The notes beneath the pieces were generated by a model. That model searched no databases. It was given only the letters and a program-made list of their open reading frames with translations, and was not told where the DNA came from. A stretch of DNA of 64,000 nt from Myxococcales bacterium (GTDB lineage: Bacteria > Myxococcota_A > UBA9042). The stretch is from positions 1 to 64,000 of the forward strand of contig SHZF01000013.1 of NCBI GenBank assembly GCA_009692425.1. Direction: 5' to 3'. Of this stretch, positions 16,216 through 25,489 are shown piece by piece (within the stretch, counting starts at the first letter, position 1; every line of letters begins with the position of its first letter). A program made the translations under genes and the position numbers.

Positions 16216-18624
16216 CTAGTCGACGAACTTCGCGATGAGGTCCAAAACCTTGGCGCCGTCGTCGACGAAAACGAGCGCGCCCGCATCTTTCAGCGCCGCG
16301 ACCTTGACATGCGCCTTGGCTGACTGCGGCAGGGCCGTGAGGTCTTCCATCGTGCCTTTCGCCCACGGAGCCTTGCCGCCCAGCACGACGAGCGTCGGCA
16401 CCTGGGTCAGCGCCGCGTCGAAGTGGCCCCATTCGCTGGCGGCTCGGTCCATCGCGTCGAACGAGAAGCCGTCGAGGTAGGCATTGTCCATCCGCACGGT
16501 GCGCGCTTTCTCGGCATCGGCGAGCAGTGCCGTCACCAGGCCGCGTGTGACGACCCGCTGCTGCAGCCACGGGGTCAGCAATCCCGTCTGCTGCACCGCC
16601 CACGTCACGTCGTCCCGCCACGCCGGACCGATGGCCGCCGCGATCTCGCCCGGCATGCGCTGCAGCGCCTTGACCGACGGCCACGGCCCGCCGAGCAACA
16701 CGACGTGGCTCACGTCCTTCGGGTGGCGCTTCGCGTAGGCCAGGGCGAAGTGCCCGCCAGAAGCGTCCGCGGCCAACACGACCGGCTCGCTCTTGCCGAG
16801 CGCGGCGAGGAGCTTTTCGATGTCTTGGGTCAGCACTTCTTCGGTCATCGTCGCCGCCGACAGCGCATCGACCCCGCGCCGCAGCGCGACGACATGGTAG
16901 CGGCTCGCGAGCACCAGGGCGTGCGGCAGCAGGTGCGCGGCGTCGCGGAACGGCGGGCCACTAACCAAGACGACGGTGCGGTCGGCGCTGTCGCCCGCCT
17001 CGAGCCAGCCCATTTCGCGGCCATCGACCACGAATTTGCGCGTCGTCGTCGCCACCTGTTCGACGGCGAGCGGCGCCCGATCCCGTTCCGCCGACCACCA
17101 CGCGATCCACTCGGCTTCGCGCCGCGGCCCGGTGTGGTACGTCAGGCGCCGTAGCGCGGACATCGCGGTGCGGAAGACCTCGTCGCTCGGGTCGCCCAAC
17201 TGCCGCGCCAAGGTCGGCACTGCAGTTTCGCCGTCGAGGCGCGCGATCGTATTGAGCACCGCCAGACGCTCGACGGTACTCGTCGAGTCCGCCATCTTGC
17301 GCAGTAGCTCCAGGCCCTTCGGGTCGCCGACGCCGACGCTCGCCTGCATGGCCGCGAGCCGCACGCCGAGGTCCAGATCGCTCGCGGCCACCTTGCGCAG
17401 CGCGTCAAACGTGTACGGGTCCGCCAGCCGCCACAGTTCGTCGACGACGGCGCGGCGCACCGTGGCCTCCCTGTCGGCCAGCAGGCCGAGCAGCGTCTTG
17501 CGCACTTCGTCGTCGTACAGCGTGATCGCCAGCCGCAGGCCTTGCGTGAGCCGCACGAAGCGGCGCTCCCGCACCATCCGCAAGATCTCGTCGCGCACTG
17601 CCGGAACGGCCACATGGGCCAGCACGTCGGTCGCCAGTTCGCGCGTGCGGTCGTCGCCGGCACCGACCAGCGGCAGCAATTCCGTCGCCGTGTGCAGGCG
17701 CAGGTGAGCGACGACCTGAAGCGCGGTCTCGATGCGGCCCCGGTCCGCGGTACGCAGCAGGAAGATGGAGGCCCTGACCGCGGGTGCGCCGACGAGTGCG
17801 AGCCCGTCGAGTGCGCCCTCGCGCTGGTCCGGCACGTCGAGGGCGGCCATCAGGGGGTCGACCGGCGTGTCGGTTCCGGCGCCGATGCGCGCGATGGCAT
17901 GGATCAGCTTCAGGCGGATGTTCAGGTTTTCGCCCGTCGGCTTGAGTTGCTCGATGCCGAGCAATCGCGCCAGGCTCGGCAACGCTGGCTCGAAGTGGCG
18001 GCCCACGAGGCTGTCGATGGCGAAGTTGCGCAGGTTGCCGCGCTTGTCGTCGATGAGTTGCTGCAGGCGCGGCAATGCAATCGGCCGACCCTTGGCGAGC
18101 AATTCGGGCAACACGAGGAGCAGCAGTTCTTCCTGGTCGCGCCCGACGAGGGATTCGAGGACGGCGAGTTTGCGGTCGTCCTTCCAGCGCAGCACCTGCT
18201 TGACCGTGCGTACGGCTCCGGGATCGCTGAATCGCGGGGCCCGCGCCACGACATCGTCCATCGCCACTGCGCCGAAGCCGAACATCAGTTCGATCGCCGC
18301 ATCTTCTCCCCCGGGCAGGGCGGTGATCGCGTCCAGTCGCGCTTTCGCGTCCGGCCAGGCGGCGTCGCCGAGTTCCAGCAGCCCATCAACGGCGTCGTCC
18401 CGCGCCGCACCCGGAGCGGACGCCTCGATCGCCTTGAGCAGCGTCGCCGGCGTTGCGGCCTTGCGCCTGGCCTGGGCTTGCACGCTTGAGGTCGAGGGCA
18501 GGGCGAAGGCGACGGCGAGGGCCAGCGCGAGGCCGCCGCGCAGGGTGGCTTGCACCCAGCGGGAGGTGACTGGCGCGCAGTGGGAGAGCGCAGGCGTGCG
18601 GCAGTCGAAGCAAGCAGGGGGCAT
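16216..18624 (-). CDS. HEAT-repeat protein fused to C-terminal alpha/beta-hydrolase domain
   Basis: With the ATG at 18624 the product is 802 aa and has a signal peptide-like helix at about 27-50 ending near SSVQA. Residues about 60-540 are helical HEAT-type repeats (for example DDAVDGLLELGDAAWPDAKA and LAVLNTIARLDGETAVPTLA). From about 555 there is an alpha/beta-hydrolase domain: VDGREMGWLEAGD, an oxyanion region VVLVSGPPFRDAAHLLP, and a nucleophile elbow VLAADASGGHFALAY. The elbow is ASGG with Asp two residues before the Ser instead of the usual Gly. The acid may be in PTLVVLGGKAPWAKG; a catalytic His is not obvious, so activity is doubtful. An exported scaffold with a ligand-binding or weakly active hydrolase module is the best guess. 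Confidence 0.75.
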   Translation of the reverse strand: MPPACFDCRTPALSHCAPVTSRWVQATLRGGLALALAVAFALPSTSSVQAQARRKAATPATLLKAIEASAPGAARDDAVDGLLELGDAAWPDAKARLDAITALPGGEDAAIELMFGFGAVAMDDVVARAPRFSDPGAVRTVKQVLRWKDDRKLAVLESLVGRDQEELLLLVLPELLAKGRPIALPRLQQLIDDKRGNLRNFAIDSLVGRHFEPALPSLARLLGIEQLKPTGENLNIRLKLIHAIARIGAGTDTPVDPLMAALDVPDQREGALDGLALVGAPAVRASIFLLRTADRGRIETALQVVAHLRLHTATELLPLVGAGDDRTRELATDVLAHVAVPAVRDEILRMVRERRFVRLTQGLRLAITLYDDEVRKTLLGLLADREATVRRAVVDELWRLADPYTFDALRKVAASDLDLGVRLAAMQASVGVGDPKGLELLRKMADSTSTVERLAVLNTIARLDGETAVPTLARQLGDPSDEVFRTAMSALRRLTYHTGPRREAEWIAWWSAERDRAPLAVEQVATTTRKFVVDGREMGWLEAGDSADRTVVLVSGPPFRDAAHLLPHALVLASRYHVVALRRGVDALSAATMTEEVLTQDIEKLLAALGKSEPVVLAADASGGHFALAYAKRHPKDVSHVVLLGGPWPSVKALQRMPGEIAAAIGPAWRDDVTWAVQQTGLLTPWLQQRVVTRGLVTALLADAEKARTVRMDNAYLDGFSFDAMDRAASEWGHFDAALTQVPTLVVLGGKAPWAKGTMEDLTALPQSAKAHVKVAALKDAGALVFVDDGAKVLDLIAKFVD

Positions 18625-18718
18625 GGGGCCTCGCGAATGCCGCGGCTGGGCCGGGCGCCAAAGTCTACCTCGAAACGGCCGCGGCGCGAGTTGGGGAGGC
18701 CGGCCCGACGTAATGACG

Positions 18719-19291
18719 CTAACGTCCTCGCTGCTGGCGCCGATCATCGCGCGCCATCTGGTAGCGCAGCACGTCTTCGCGGGCAAGCACCCACAGCTTG
18801 CCGTGCTGCTCGCCCCGGATGCGTCCGATGCGCACCGCGTTGATGACGGCCTGGCGTGTGATGCCCAGCATGTCCATCGCCTCGCCGACGGTGACGATTG
18901 GCTCCGTGGTCAGTCCCTTGCCAGCGGGCGCCGGCGCGGCGGCCACGGCCGACAGCGCGCGCAGGCCGGGCGGCAGGGGCGGCGTTTGGGCCTCGGCAGG
19001 GCCAGCGGTGATGGCTCCCTCGGCGACGCCGGCGCGGTACACGAGGTCGCGCGCAGCCTTCACGGCGGGCAACTCGGCGGTGTGCGGGGCGAGCGGAGAG
19101 TGGCCTTCATAGATTGGCAGGTCCGGGCGCAGCACGCGCTGCAACAGCTCGGCGTAGCCCTGGCCTTGGGCGAGGCGCAAGGCCAGATCCTGTACGAACG
19201 CGCGCGCTCCCGGCGTGGCGCTGCGCAGATCGACAGTGGCGCCCGACAGGAGTCGATAGGTGTCTAGATGGTCAGTGCGCTCATTCTCCAC
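18719..19291 (-). CDS. Excisionase/MerR-type helix-turn-helix protein
   Basis: A GTG at 19291 preceded by GGAG at 10 nt spacing gives 190 aa; the track's upstream start at 19396 would lie above a promoter-like sequence, so the shorter form is preferred. The C-terminal 50 residues, VTVGEAMDMLGITRQAVINA to LWVLAREDVLRYQ, are a winged helix-turn-helix of the excisionase/helix_turn_helix_17 type. The N-terminal 110 residues are unrecognised. No integrase, att site or phage gene is nearby, so a chromosomal regulator is more likely than a true excisionase. It is divergent from the AidB-type dehydrogenase gene and could control it from the shared 235-bp region; that is inference. Confidence 0.7.
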   Translation of the reverse strand: MENERTDHLDTYRLLSGATVDLRSATPGARAFVQDLALRLAQGQGYAELLQRVLRPDLPIYEGHSPLAPHTAELPAVKAARDLVYRAGVAEGAITAGPAEAQTPPLPPGLRALSAVAAAPAPAGKGLTTEPIVTVGEAMDMLGITRQAVINAVRIGRIRGEQHGKLWVLAREDVLRYQMARDDRRQQRGR

Positions 19292-19349
19292 GCAGCGGCA
19301 GCTCCAAAAACCGATTCCGCAAGGTGCTTTGCCCGCGGGTTGCGAGATC

Positions 19350-19377
19350 GATCTAGCAATTGCTTTACAAGTGTCAA
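19350..19377 (-). promoter_or_regulatory. Candidate sigma70-type promoter for the HTH gene
   Basis: On the minus strand TTGACA (19377-19372, a perfect -35) is followed by 16 nt and TAGATC (19355-19350) with a TGC extended -10. This lies in the most AT-rich patch of the neighbourhood and predicts transcription starting about 50 nt before the GTG at 19291. The -10 hexamer itself matches only 3 of 6 positions, hence moderate confidence. Confidence 0.45.
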
Positions 19378-19526
19378 GGGAAAGCAGAGGAGACACGTAA
19401 TCTATAGATATTTCAGGCCGTTGTGGGGGAGGGTGTCAGGTTGAGGTTCGTCAGGTACTTCCGCAACGCGCCGAACCGGTCTAATTGCTCGGGTTCGGGC
19501 CGCGGCGGCGGACCCGAGGAGGTGCG

Positions 19527-21293
19527 ATGCCCAGCGACCTGTCCAACGCCATCGCCGCAGGACGCCGCGATCTCGCCGCCGCCGCAGCCGCTCGGCCTGC
19601 GAATGTCTACGCGGGCAACCCCTTTCTGCGCGCTCTCGTCGCCCGCCATGCGCCTGCGGACGGGTTGGTCGCCACGCACGAGCGGCTCGAATCCTTCGGC
19701 GAGGCGATCGCGGCGAGCGAGGACCTCGTGCACCGCTGCTCACACGAACCGGGCCTGCCGGTGCTGGAGCGCTGGGATGGCATCGGCCGCCGCATCGAGC
19801 GCGTGCGGTTCGATGGCGCGTACCACGAACTCGGCACGCTGCTGTACGGGTCCGGCGCGATGGGTCTTGTGCGGCGGCCGGAGCGGGCCGCGGAACTTGC
19901 CGCACTCGTGACGCTGGCTGCCCACCACGGCGAATCGGGCCACGTGTGCCCGTGGGCGTGTACTGCGGGCCTGATCAAGGTACTCGATCGCGCTGCGCAC
20001 CCGGCGTTGCAAGCGGCGCTGCTGCCGGGCCTGGAAGACCCGCGTTATGCGCACCGGCTGCATGGGTCACAGTTCTTGACCGAGGTGCAGGGCGGCTCCG
20101 ACGTGGGGCGGAATGCCACCGAAGCGGTGCCCGTGCTGCCCGAGACCGCCGACGCGCCTGCCGTGTGGGCCGTGACGGGTGAAAAGTGGTTCTGCTCGGT
20201 CATCGATGCGCCGCTGTACTTGATGACGGCGCGGCCCGCCGGCGCGGTCGAGGGCACGCGCGGCCTCGGCTTGTTCGTCGTGCCGCACGATCTGCCCGGT
20301 GCGGACGGCCGCCAACTGCGCGTACAGCCTCTGGCGCAACGCTTCGGCCACGACGTGCCGCGCGACGTGAACGGGTTCGCGATCCGCCGGCTCAAGCACA
20401 AGCTCGGCACCCGCGCGATGGCGTCAGGCGAAGTGGACTGGACCGGTGCGCTGGCGTGGCAGGTCGGCCCGATCGATGCCGGCTTTCACCTCGTAGTCGA
20501 TGTCGTCCTGAACACGTCGCGCCTGCTCAACGCGCTCGCCTGCTCCGGCATGATGTGGCGAGCGTGGCACGAGGCGGCGGCGTTCGCCCAGCATCGGCGG
20601 GCGTTCGGGCGGCCGATCGCGCGTTTTGCGGCCGTCGACGGCCAACTCGGCCAATTGTGGGTCGAATCCGCGGCGGCGACAGCGAGCACGTTCGACCTGC
20701 TGGCGCTCGAAGCGAGCGGCACCCACCGCGACGCTTGGCGGCTCGGGCTGAACGCGAACAAGTACTGGACGTCGGTGCGCGCCACCCAGATGGTCCGTCT
20801 CGCGATGGAGGTGCTGGGCGGCAACGGCACCATCGAAGACTTCTCGCCACTGCCGCGCCTGTACCGCGACGCCATGGTGACCGAGAGCTGGGAGGGCACG
20901 CACCACGTGCTGGCGGCGCAGACCCTGCGCGACATTGCGCGGTTGCGGATCGACGAAGCGTGGCTGGACTGGCTGGGACCGCGGGCAGGCACGCTGGCCG
21001 ACGCCGAGTTGCGCGAAGCGTTGGTGGCCCGGCTCGCGCGGCTGGCGACGGCGGCCGCCGGGTTGCGGCAGCGGGCAACCGAGGAGTCCGCGCCCACAGA
21101 CATGCGGCGGTGGCTCGAAGACGCGATGGTGGCGCACCAGGGGCTGTGCTTGGCAGAGGTGGCCGCGGCCACGCCCGCCGTGGTCGATCGCGCCGCCATC
21201 GCGCATTTTCTTGCGCTGCATCCAGAGCGTGGCCCCGTCGGCGCGACCCCGTGGTGGCCGGGTCGGCGCGAGTCGACGGGGGCGCGGCAGTAA
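19527..21293 (+). CDS. AidB-type acyl-CoA dehydrogenase
   Basis: The ATG at 19527 follows GAGGAGG, giving 588 aa; the upstream track start is rejected. The flavoprotein core shows HGSQFLTEVQGGSDVG, the FAD/substrate loop characteristic of the AidB and isovaleryl-type branch, then TGEKWFCS, MEVLGGNGTIED and MVTESWEGTHHVLA. AidB-like proteins are FAD-binding acyl-CoA dehydrogenase relatives; E. coli AidB acts in the alkylation response, while other members are true dehydrogenases. The N- and C-terminal helical extensions agree with AidB's longer length. It stands alone, divergent from the HTH gene. I cannot decide between a fatty-acid and a stress role. Confidence 0.85.
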   Translation: MPSDLSNAIAAGRRDLAAAAAARPANVYAGNPFLRALVARHAPADGLVATHERLESFGEAIAASEDLVHRCSHEPGLPVLERWDGIGRRIERVRFDGAYHELGTLLYGSGAMGLVRRPERAAELAALVTLAAHHGESGHVCPWACTAGLIKVLDRAAHPALQAALLPGLEDPRYAHRLHGSQFLTEVQGGSDVGRNATEAVPVLPETADAPAVWAVTGEKWFCSVIDAPLYLMTARPAGAVEGTRGLGLFVVPHDLPGADGRQLRVQPLAQRFGHDVPRDVNGFAIRRLKHKLGTRAMASGEVDWTGALAWQVGPIDAGFHLVVDVVLNTSRLLNALACSGMMWRAWHEAAAFAQHRRAFGRPIARFAAVDGQLGQLWVESAAATASTFDLLALEASGTHRDAWRLGLNANKYWTSVRATQMVRLAMEVLGGNGTIEDFSPLPRLYRDAMVTESWEGTHHVLAAQTLRDIARLRIDEAWLDWLGPRAGTLADAELREALVARLARLATAAAGLRQRATEESAPTDMRRWLEDAMVAHQGLCLAEVAAATPAVVDRAAIAHFLALHPERGPVGATPWWPGRRESTGARQ

Positions 21294-21512
21294 CGCGCGG
21301 GGCCCGTCTGCGGTCGAGTGCCATGCTGCGGCCGCATTCGTACACGCCGGCTCGCTCGACGTGCGCTACGGTATCCTCGGCCGGTCCGGACGCGCCGCCG
21401 TGCCGCTGGTCGATGCCATGGGCCGCCGCGCCGGGCCTGGCGGAATTGCTCGACGTGAAGGTGTTGCCGGGGCGGGAAGTGACGTCCGCATCCGGCCCGC
21501 CAACGACACCCC

Positions 21513-23648
21513 TCACCGCACGAACACGAATCCCGTGCCCGCCACCGCCCGATCGCCCTGGTCCGGCCCCCAGCACGCGACGTTGCCAACCGTCGGCTTG
21601 TCCTTGACGCCACAGATGTTTGGCGTGCCGCCCAAGCCGAGCCACGAATCGACCGAGCCGCAGTCGGGCTCGTTGTTGCCGAGCGTGCCGATGCGCACCG
21701 CTGCTCCGTTGGGCGCCGTGACGTTCAGCCCTTCCGGATGGCACCACGCCTGCAGCGAACTGCCGGCCCACAGCTTCTTCCAGCCTGAGACGCCCAGCGT
21801 GCTCGGAGTGGGCTTGCCGGTTGCGAACCGCGCTTGCAGCGTGGCAGCGGTCGTCACGGTCGGCGGCAGGGGCAGCGTGACCCAGCCCGTCAGCAGGGGC
21901 GGCGTCTTGTCTTTCCCGTTCGCCGGCATGCGCAAGCCGACGCGAAGTTGCGTGGCCGGGATCGTCCAGAACCCCTGATTCTTGTGAGTAGAGTCCGGCA
22001 ATCCCGTCACAGTCGGTTCCACCGGCAACGCCGCCGTCCACAGGCTTGACCCGTACGCTGCGGCGGGGTCGTTGCCATTGACGCGCAGCACGAGCGTCCA
22101 CCCGCCGCCGTCCTGCACCATCTCGCACATGGCCTGGTAGGGCGCGGCCGGGCCCTTGCCGTCGGCGTCGAGCCAGTGCAGGCCGGTCGGCAACTGCGGC
22201 TTGGCCAGGTGCAGGGCCGCGCAACTCGCGGGCAGCGTCGTCTCGCTGGCACCCGGGGGCAGTGCGCAGACACCTTCCCAGCACGTGCCGTCCCACGTTG
22301 CCGGTCCGGCGCTACCTCCGGCACAGGTCGCGGTCACCAGCAGCGGCAACGGCACGGACACGCACCCAGCGCCCGGCTGGCACGAGTCGATGCTGCACGG
22401 ATTGCCGTCGTCGCAACTGACCGTCGCCGTCGTGGCCAGGCACGTCGCGCCCTGGCACGTCGCGCCCACTTGGCACAGGGACCCGTCGTCGCATGTCGGC
22501 GACACGTCGCGACTGCACACGAAGCCGGGGCGCTCCGTCGCGCCGATGTCGTTCCACACGCCGTTGCCCGTCAGCTCTGCCACGTCTTCGCCGCCCGCGT
22601 TGTTCGGTTCGCCGGGGCCGAAGCCCCAGAACGTGGTCGTCGAGCCGTCCGTCCAGCGCCAGTTGCCCTCGACGCCTGCATCGGAGAAGCCGATCCACAC
22701 CGACGTCCCCTTGCCTACCGTCGCATCGGCGAGCGCACGTACGTGGTCGTTTTCGTCGGCCCAGCGCACGCTCGCGAGTTCGCCGCCCCAGCTCTGACAC
22801 GCCGCGCGCGCCTGGCTCCATGTGCCGTTCTGCTTGGCAGCGTGCCAGCAGCGGCCGAATGCGACGGGCCCCGTGCATGGGCCAGCGGCGGGCTTGGCCT
22901 TCGACGTACACCCGGTGGTTCCGTCGCACCACTCCACCGTGCACGCGTTGCCGTCGTCGCAGGGCTTGGCCTTGCCCGCAGGGCAACTGCCGTACGCGCA
23001 CACGGCGGCCTCCTGGCAGGCGTTGCCGGCGAAGCAAGGGGCGCCGTTCGCCGCAAACACGCAACCGAGCGCTGTATCGCACACGTCATCGGTGCACTCA
23101 TTGCCGTCGCTGCACACCTTGGGTTTGCCGGGCGCGCACGCCCCCGCCTTGCAGACGTCGGCACCGGTGCAGACGTCGCCATCGAAGCAGGGGACTGCAT
23201 TGGGCATGGACTTGCAGCCCACCGCCGCCGCGCAGATGTCGTCCGTGCACGGGTTGCCGTCGTCGCACAGCAGCGCGACGCCTGCGGTGCACGCTGCCAC
23301 CGCGCATTCCTGGCCGTACGTGCACGGGTCGTCGTCGTCGCAGTCCGCGTCTGCAGCGCAAGCACAGCCGGCCTTGCCGCTACAGGCGGTCGAGTCGGCG
23401 GGGGCGTCGGCGGGGGCGTCGGCGGCCAGCGCGTCGATTGCCGGCAGTGCGGTGTCGGCGGTGTCGACGACGGCGTCCGGTGCCGCGCCCGCATCGGCCA
23501 GGGCGAGGTCGGCATCGAGCACAGCCGGCCCGTCGGCACTGCCGGAGTCCGCAACGCCGCCCGGGGCGGGACCGCCGGACGCGCATGCGGCGACGAAAAC
23601 CAGCCCCAGTGCGGACTCCAGTCCTACCCTGCGCAGGCGCCCGCTCAC
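21513..23648 (-). CDS. Lipoprotein with Cys repeats, C-type lectin and fibrinogen-like domains
   Basis: The GTG at 23648 overlaps the stop of the transglutaminase gene (GTGA) and opens a lipoprotein signal with FVAAC; the track's longer ORF start is a shadow. The 711-aa precursor has an Asp/Ala-rich linker, about six DDGNPCT-type Cys units, then a C-type lectin domain (about 275-390) with WSQARAACQSWGG, WIGFSDAG, the sugar/calcium motif EPNN and GVWNDIG. A further Cys unit leads to a C-terminal fibrinogen-related domain (about 480-711): YQAMCEMVQDGGGWTLVLR to NVACWGPDQG. EPN-type lectins usually bind mannose-like sugars with calcium, so a calcium-dependent glycan-binding surface protein is predicted. 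Confidence 0.85.
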   Translation of the reverse strand: MSGRLRRVGLESALGLVFVAACASGGPAPGGVADSGSADGPAVLDADLALADAGAAPDAVVDTADTALPAIDALAADAPADAPADSTACSGKAGCACAADADCDDDDPCTYGQECAVAACTAGVALLCDDGNPCTDDICAAAVGCKSMPNAVPCFDGDVCTGADVCKAGACAPGKPKVCSDGNECTDDVCDTALGCVFAANGAPCFAGNACQEAAVCAYGSCPAGKAKPCDDGNACTVEWCDGTTGCTSKAKPAAGPCTGPVAFGRCWHAAKQNGTWSQARAACQSWGGELASVRWADENDHVRALADATVGKGTSVWIGFSDAGVEGNWRWTDGSTTTFWGFGPGEPNNAGGEDVAELTGNGVWNDIGATERPGFVCSRDVSPTCDDGSLCQVGATCQGATCLATTATVSCDDGNPCSIDSCQPGAGCVSVPLPLLVTATCAGGSAGPATWDGTCWEGVCALPPGASETTLPASCAALHLAKPQLPTGLHWLDADGKGPAAPYQAMCEMVQDGGGWTLVLRVNGNDPAAAYGSSLWTAALPVEPTVTGLPDSTHKNQGFWTIPATQLRVGLRMPANGKDKTPPLLTGWVTLPLPPTVTTAATLQARFATGKPTPSTLGVSGWKKLWAGSSLQAWCHPEGLNVTAPNGAAVRIGTLGNNEPDCGSVDSWLGLGGTPNICGVKDKPTVGNVACWGPDQGDRAVAGTGFVFVR

Positions 23649-24499
23649 GCCAGGCCCCGCACGATCGCGATGTCGACGACCATGCTCGAATCCGGGCGTT
23701 CGGACCAGAAGTGGCCGAATATCGGGGTCGTCCACCCCGCCACCGCCGAGTGGGCGACGGCGATGTGACTGTCGCCCACTCGCTTGCCCGTGCTCGGGTC
23801 CCACGCGCGCCAGCCCAGCCCGGGCAGGAACACCTCGGCCCACGCGTGAAGGTAGCGCTTCTGTTCCGGCCGACCCTCTTGGTAACCACTGACGAAACGG
23901 GCCGCCAGCCCCATCGCACGGCAAGTTTCGATCATCGTGACGGCCAGATCCCGGCAGGCTCCGACGCGGCTGCCGAGGACCTCGTCGGCGGCCAGCGGCC
24001 CACCGTCTTCACGCACCACCTGCCGCACCTCGCGCTCCAGCCACTCGGCCACGCCATCGAGCCAGCGAAGCGTGTCCTCTCCATGCGTGCGCCGCACCGT
24101 CCCCGCGAGCGTCTCGACCGCCTCCCGCGCCGCCTTGCCCGACCGGCGCGCGCGATACGACTGCAGCAATTCCTCGATCGGTGAGCGATAGCGCAGGGGC
24201 ACACGCACGACGTCGGGGTCCAATTCGACGGACTCGAGCGTGCTCCCCTCGACATCGACGATCGCCGTCGAGTGCACCGCGAGCCGCTGCGTGGACCCGG
24301 CGAACCACATCCGCACGACGGTGTTGCCTTCGGCGTCGAGTTGCTCGTCCCACCGTACCGGCTCGGGCTCGACGTCGAGCTTGTGCAGCCGCAGCCTTTG
24401 GCCCGGGCTTTCGCGCGGCCGCAGCTTGACGTCGTGCGGGCCCAGTCGCGCCAGCCGCGGGTAGGTGTAGGTGGTCGTGTGGACGATGTCGAAGCGCAT
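23645..24499 (-). CDS. Transglutaminase-like family protein
   Basis: The 284-aa protein has the bacterial transglutaminase N-domain (FDIVHTTTYTYP) and a transglutaminase core with the Cys in RVGACRDLAVT, the His in YLHAWAEVFLPG and the Asp in WRAWDPSTGKRVGD, so the papain-like triad is intact. Members of this group (COG1305) are encoded with ATP-grasp and alpha-E proteins, as here, in an operon found in many bacteria; a peptide ligation or peptidase role has been proposed from genomics but no reaction is settled. It starts 18 bp after the alpha-E gene stop and its own stop overlaps the start of the lectin lipoprotein. Confidence 0.88.
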   Translation of the reverse strand: MRFDIVHTTTYTYPRLARLGPHDVKLRPRESPGQRLRLHKLDVEPEPVRWDEQLDAEGNTVVRMWFAGSTQRLAVHSTAIVDVEGSTLESVELDPDVVRVPLRYRSPIEELLQSYRARRSGKAAREAVETLAGTVRRTHGEDTLRWLDGVAEWLEREVRQVVREDGGPLAADEVLGSRVGACRDLAVTMIETCRAMGLAARFVSGYQEGRPEQKRYLHAWAEVFLPGLGWRAWDPSTGKRVGDSHIAVAHSAVAGWTTPIFGHFWSERPDSSMVVDIAIVRGLA

Positions 24500-24517
24500 C
24501 CGTGGCCGGTGTCCCGC

Positions 24518-25489
24518 TCAGGAGCGCGTGCTGGCGGCTGGGAGCGGCCGCAGCGCAAAAAACGTATCAAACACCGCGGCCCCGACGCCCGCCAAGCGGT
24601 TCTGCAAAGCGTCGAGCCACTCGTGCATGCCGCTGGCCACGATGTCGGTCACCTCGACTTCTTCGAGGTCGCCGCGCAGTCGCCCCAGCTTCTGCTCGGC
24701 CGTGGTCAGGTAGGAGCCGATGGGCCGCCCGGTGATCGCGTGCAGCGAGCGTTCCGCCTTGGTCACGCCATAGCGCACCGAGCGCGGGAACTTGTGCTCC
24801 AGCAGCAAAAACTCCGCCACGCTCGCCGGCCGCACGACACCATGCTGCTTGCGGTACATCTCGAATGCGGATGCGGACTTCAGGATCGCCGTCCAGTGCA
24901 GTTCGTCGAACGGCGTGCCGATGTCTGTCAGTTCGGGCAGCAAGATGTAGTGCTTCACGTCGAGGATGCGCGAGGTCGCGTCGGCCCGTTCGAGCAGGCG
25001 CCCCATGCGCGCGAAGTGCCACGCTTCGTTGTGGGTCATCGTCAGGTACGCGATGCCGACGAAGGTGTGCGAGGCCTGCTTGACCTGGGTGAAGAAGGCG
25101 TGGGGGTCGCCCGGCACCGACGGGTCCAGCGCGGCGTCGCGCACCATGAGCCAGAAGCGGTTGACCTGTTCCCACATTTCCGACGAGATGATTTCCCTGA
25201 TGCCACGGGCGTTCTCACGCGCAATGGTGAGGCATTGCAAGATGCTGGACGGGTTGGCCAGGTCAAACGACACGAAACGGACGACGTTCTCCTGTGTAGG
25301 TTGTCCAAAACGCTCCGCAAACTGCTCCTCTTCTCCGGTCGCGTACACGATCGGCATCCACTGTGCACCGGCGCTCTCGGGCAGGTCGAGCAGCAACTGC
25401 TGGTTCACGTCGCACAGGCGCGCCAGATTTTCGGCGCGTTCGACGTAGCGCGCCATCCAGTAGATGGAGTCGGCGACGCGGCTCAGCAT
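24518..25489 (-). CDS. Alpha-E domain protein (COG2307)
   Basis: Starting at the ATG at 25489, 7 bp inside the end of the ATP-grasp gene, the product is 323 aa and wholly alpha-helical. It opens with the family signature MLSRVADSIYWMARYVERAENLARL and continues with ARENARGIREIISSEMWEQVN and GMGRLLERADATSRILD-type helices, closely following the alpha-E family along its full length. The biochemical role is unknown; the invariable partnership with a circularly permuted ATP-grasp protein and a transglutaminase suggests one complex or pathway. No signal peptide, so it acts in the cytoplasm. Confidence 0.9.
   Translation of the reverse strand: MLSRVADSIYWMARYVERAENLARLCDVNQQLLLDLPESAGAQWMPIVYATGEEEQFAERFGQPTQENVVRFVSFDLANPSSILQCLTIARENARGIREIISSEMWEQVNRFWLMVRDAALDPSVPGDPHAFFTQVKQASHTFVGIAYLTMTHNEAWHFARMGRLLERADATSRILDVKHYILLPELTDIGTPFDELHWTAILKSASAFEMYRKQHGVVRPASVAEFLLLEHKFPRSVRYGVTKAERSLHAITGRPIGSYLTTAEQKLGRLRGDLEEVEVTDIVASGMHEWLDALQNRLAGVGAAVFDTFFALRPLPAASTRS

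Noticed and set aside
18719-19291. Prophage or integrative element marked by the excisionase-like protein
   Set aside because: No integrase, att duplication, tRNA target, phage structural gene or composition change is seen on either side.
21294-21512. Open frames across the gap between the AidB-type gene and the lectin lipoprotein
   Set aside because: Frames on both strands are extensions of neighbouring shadows with no start signal or recognisable motif; no strong hairpin was found either.
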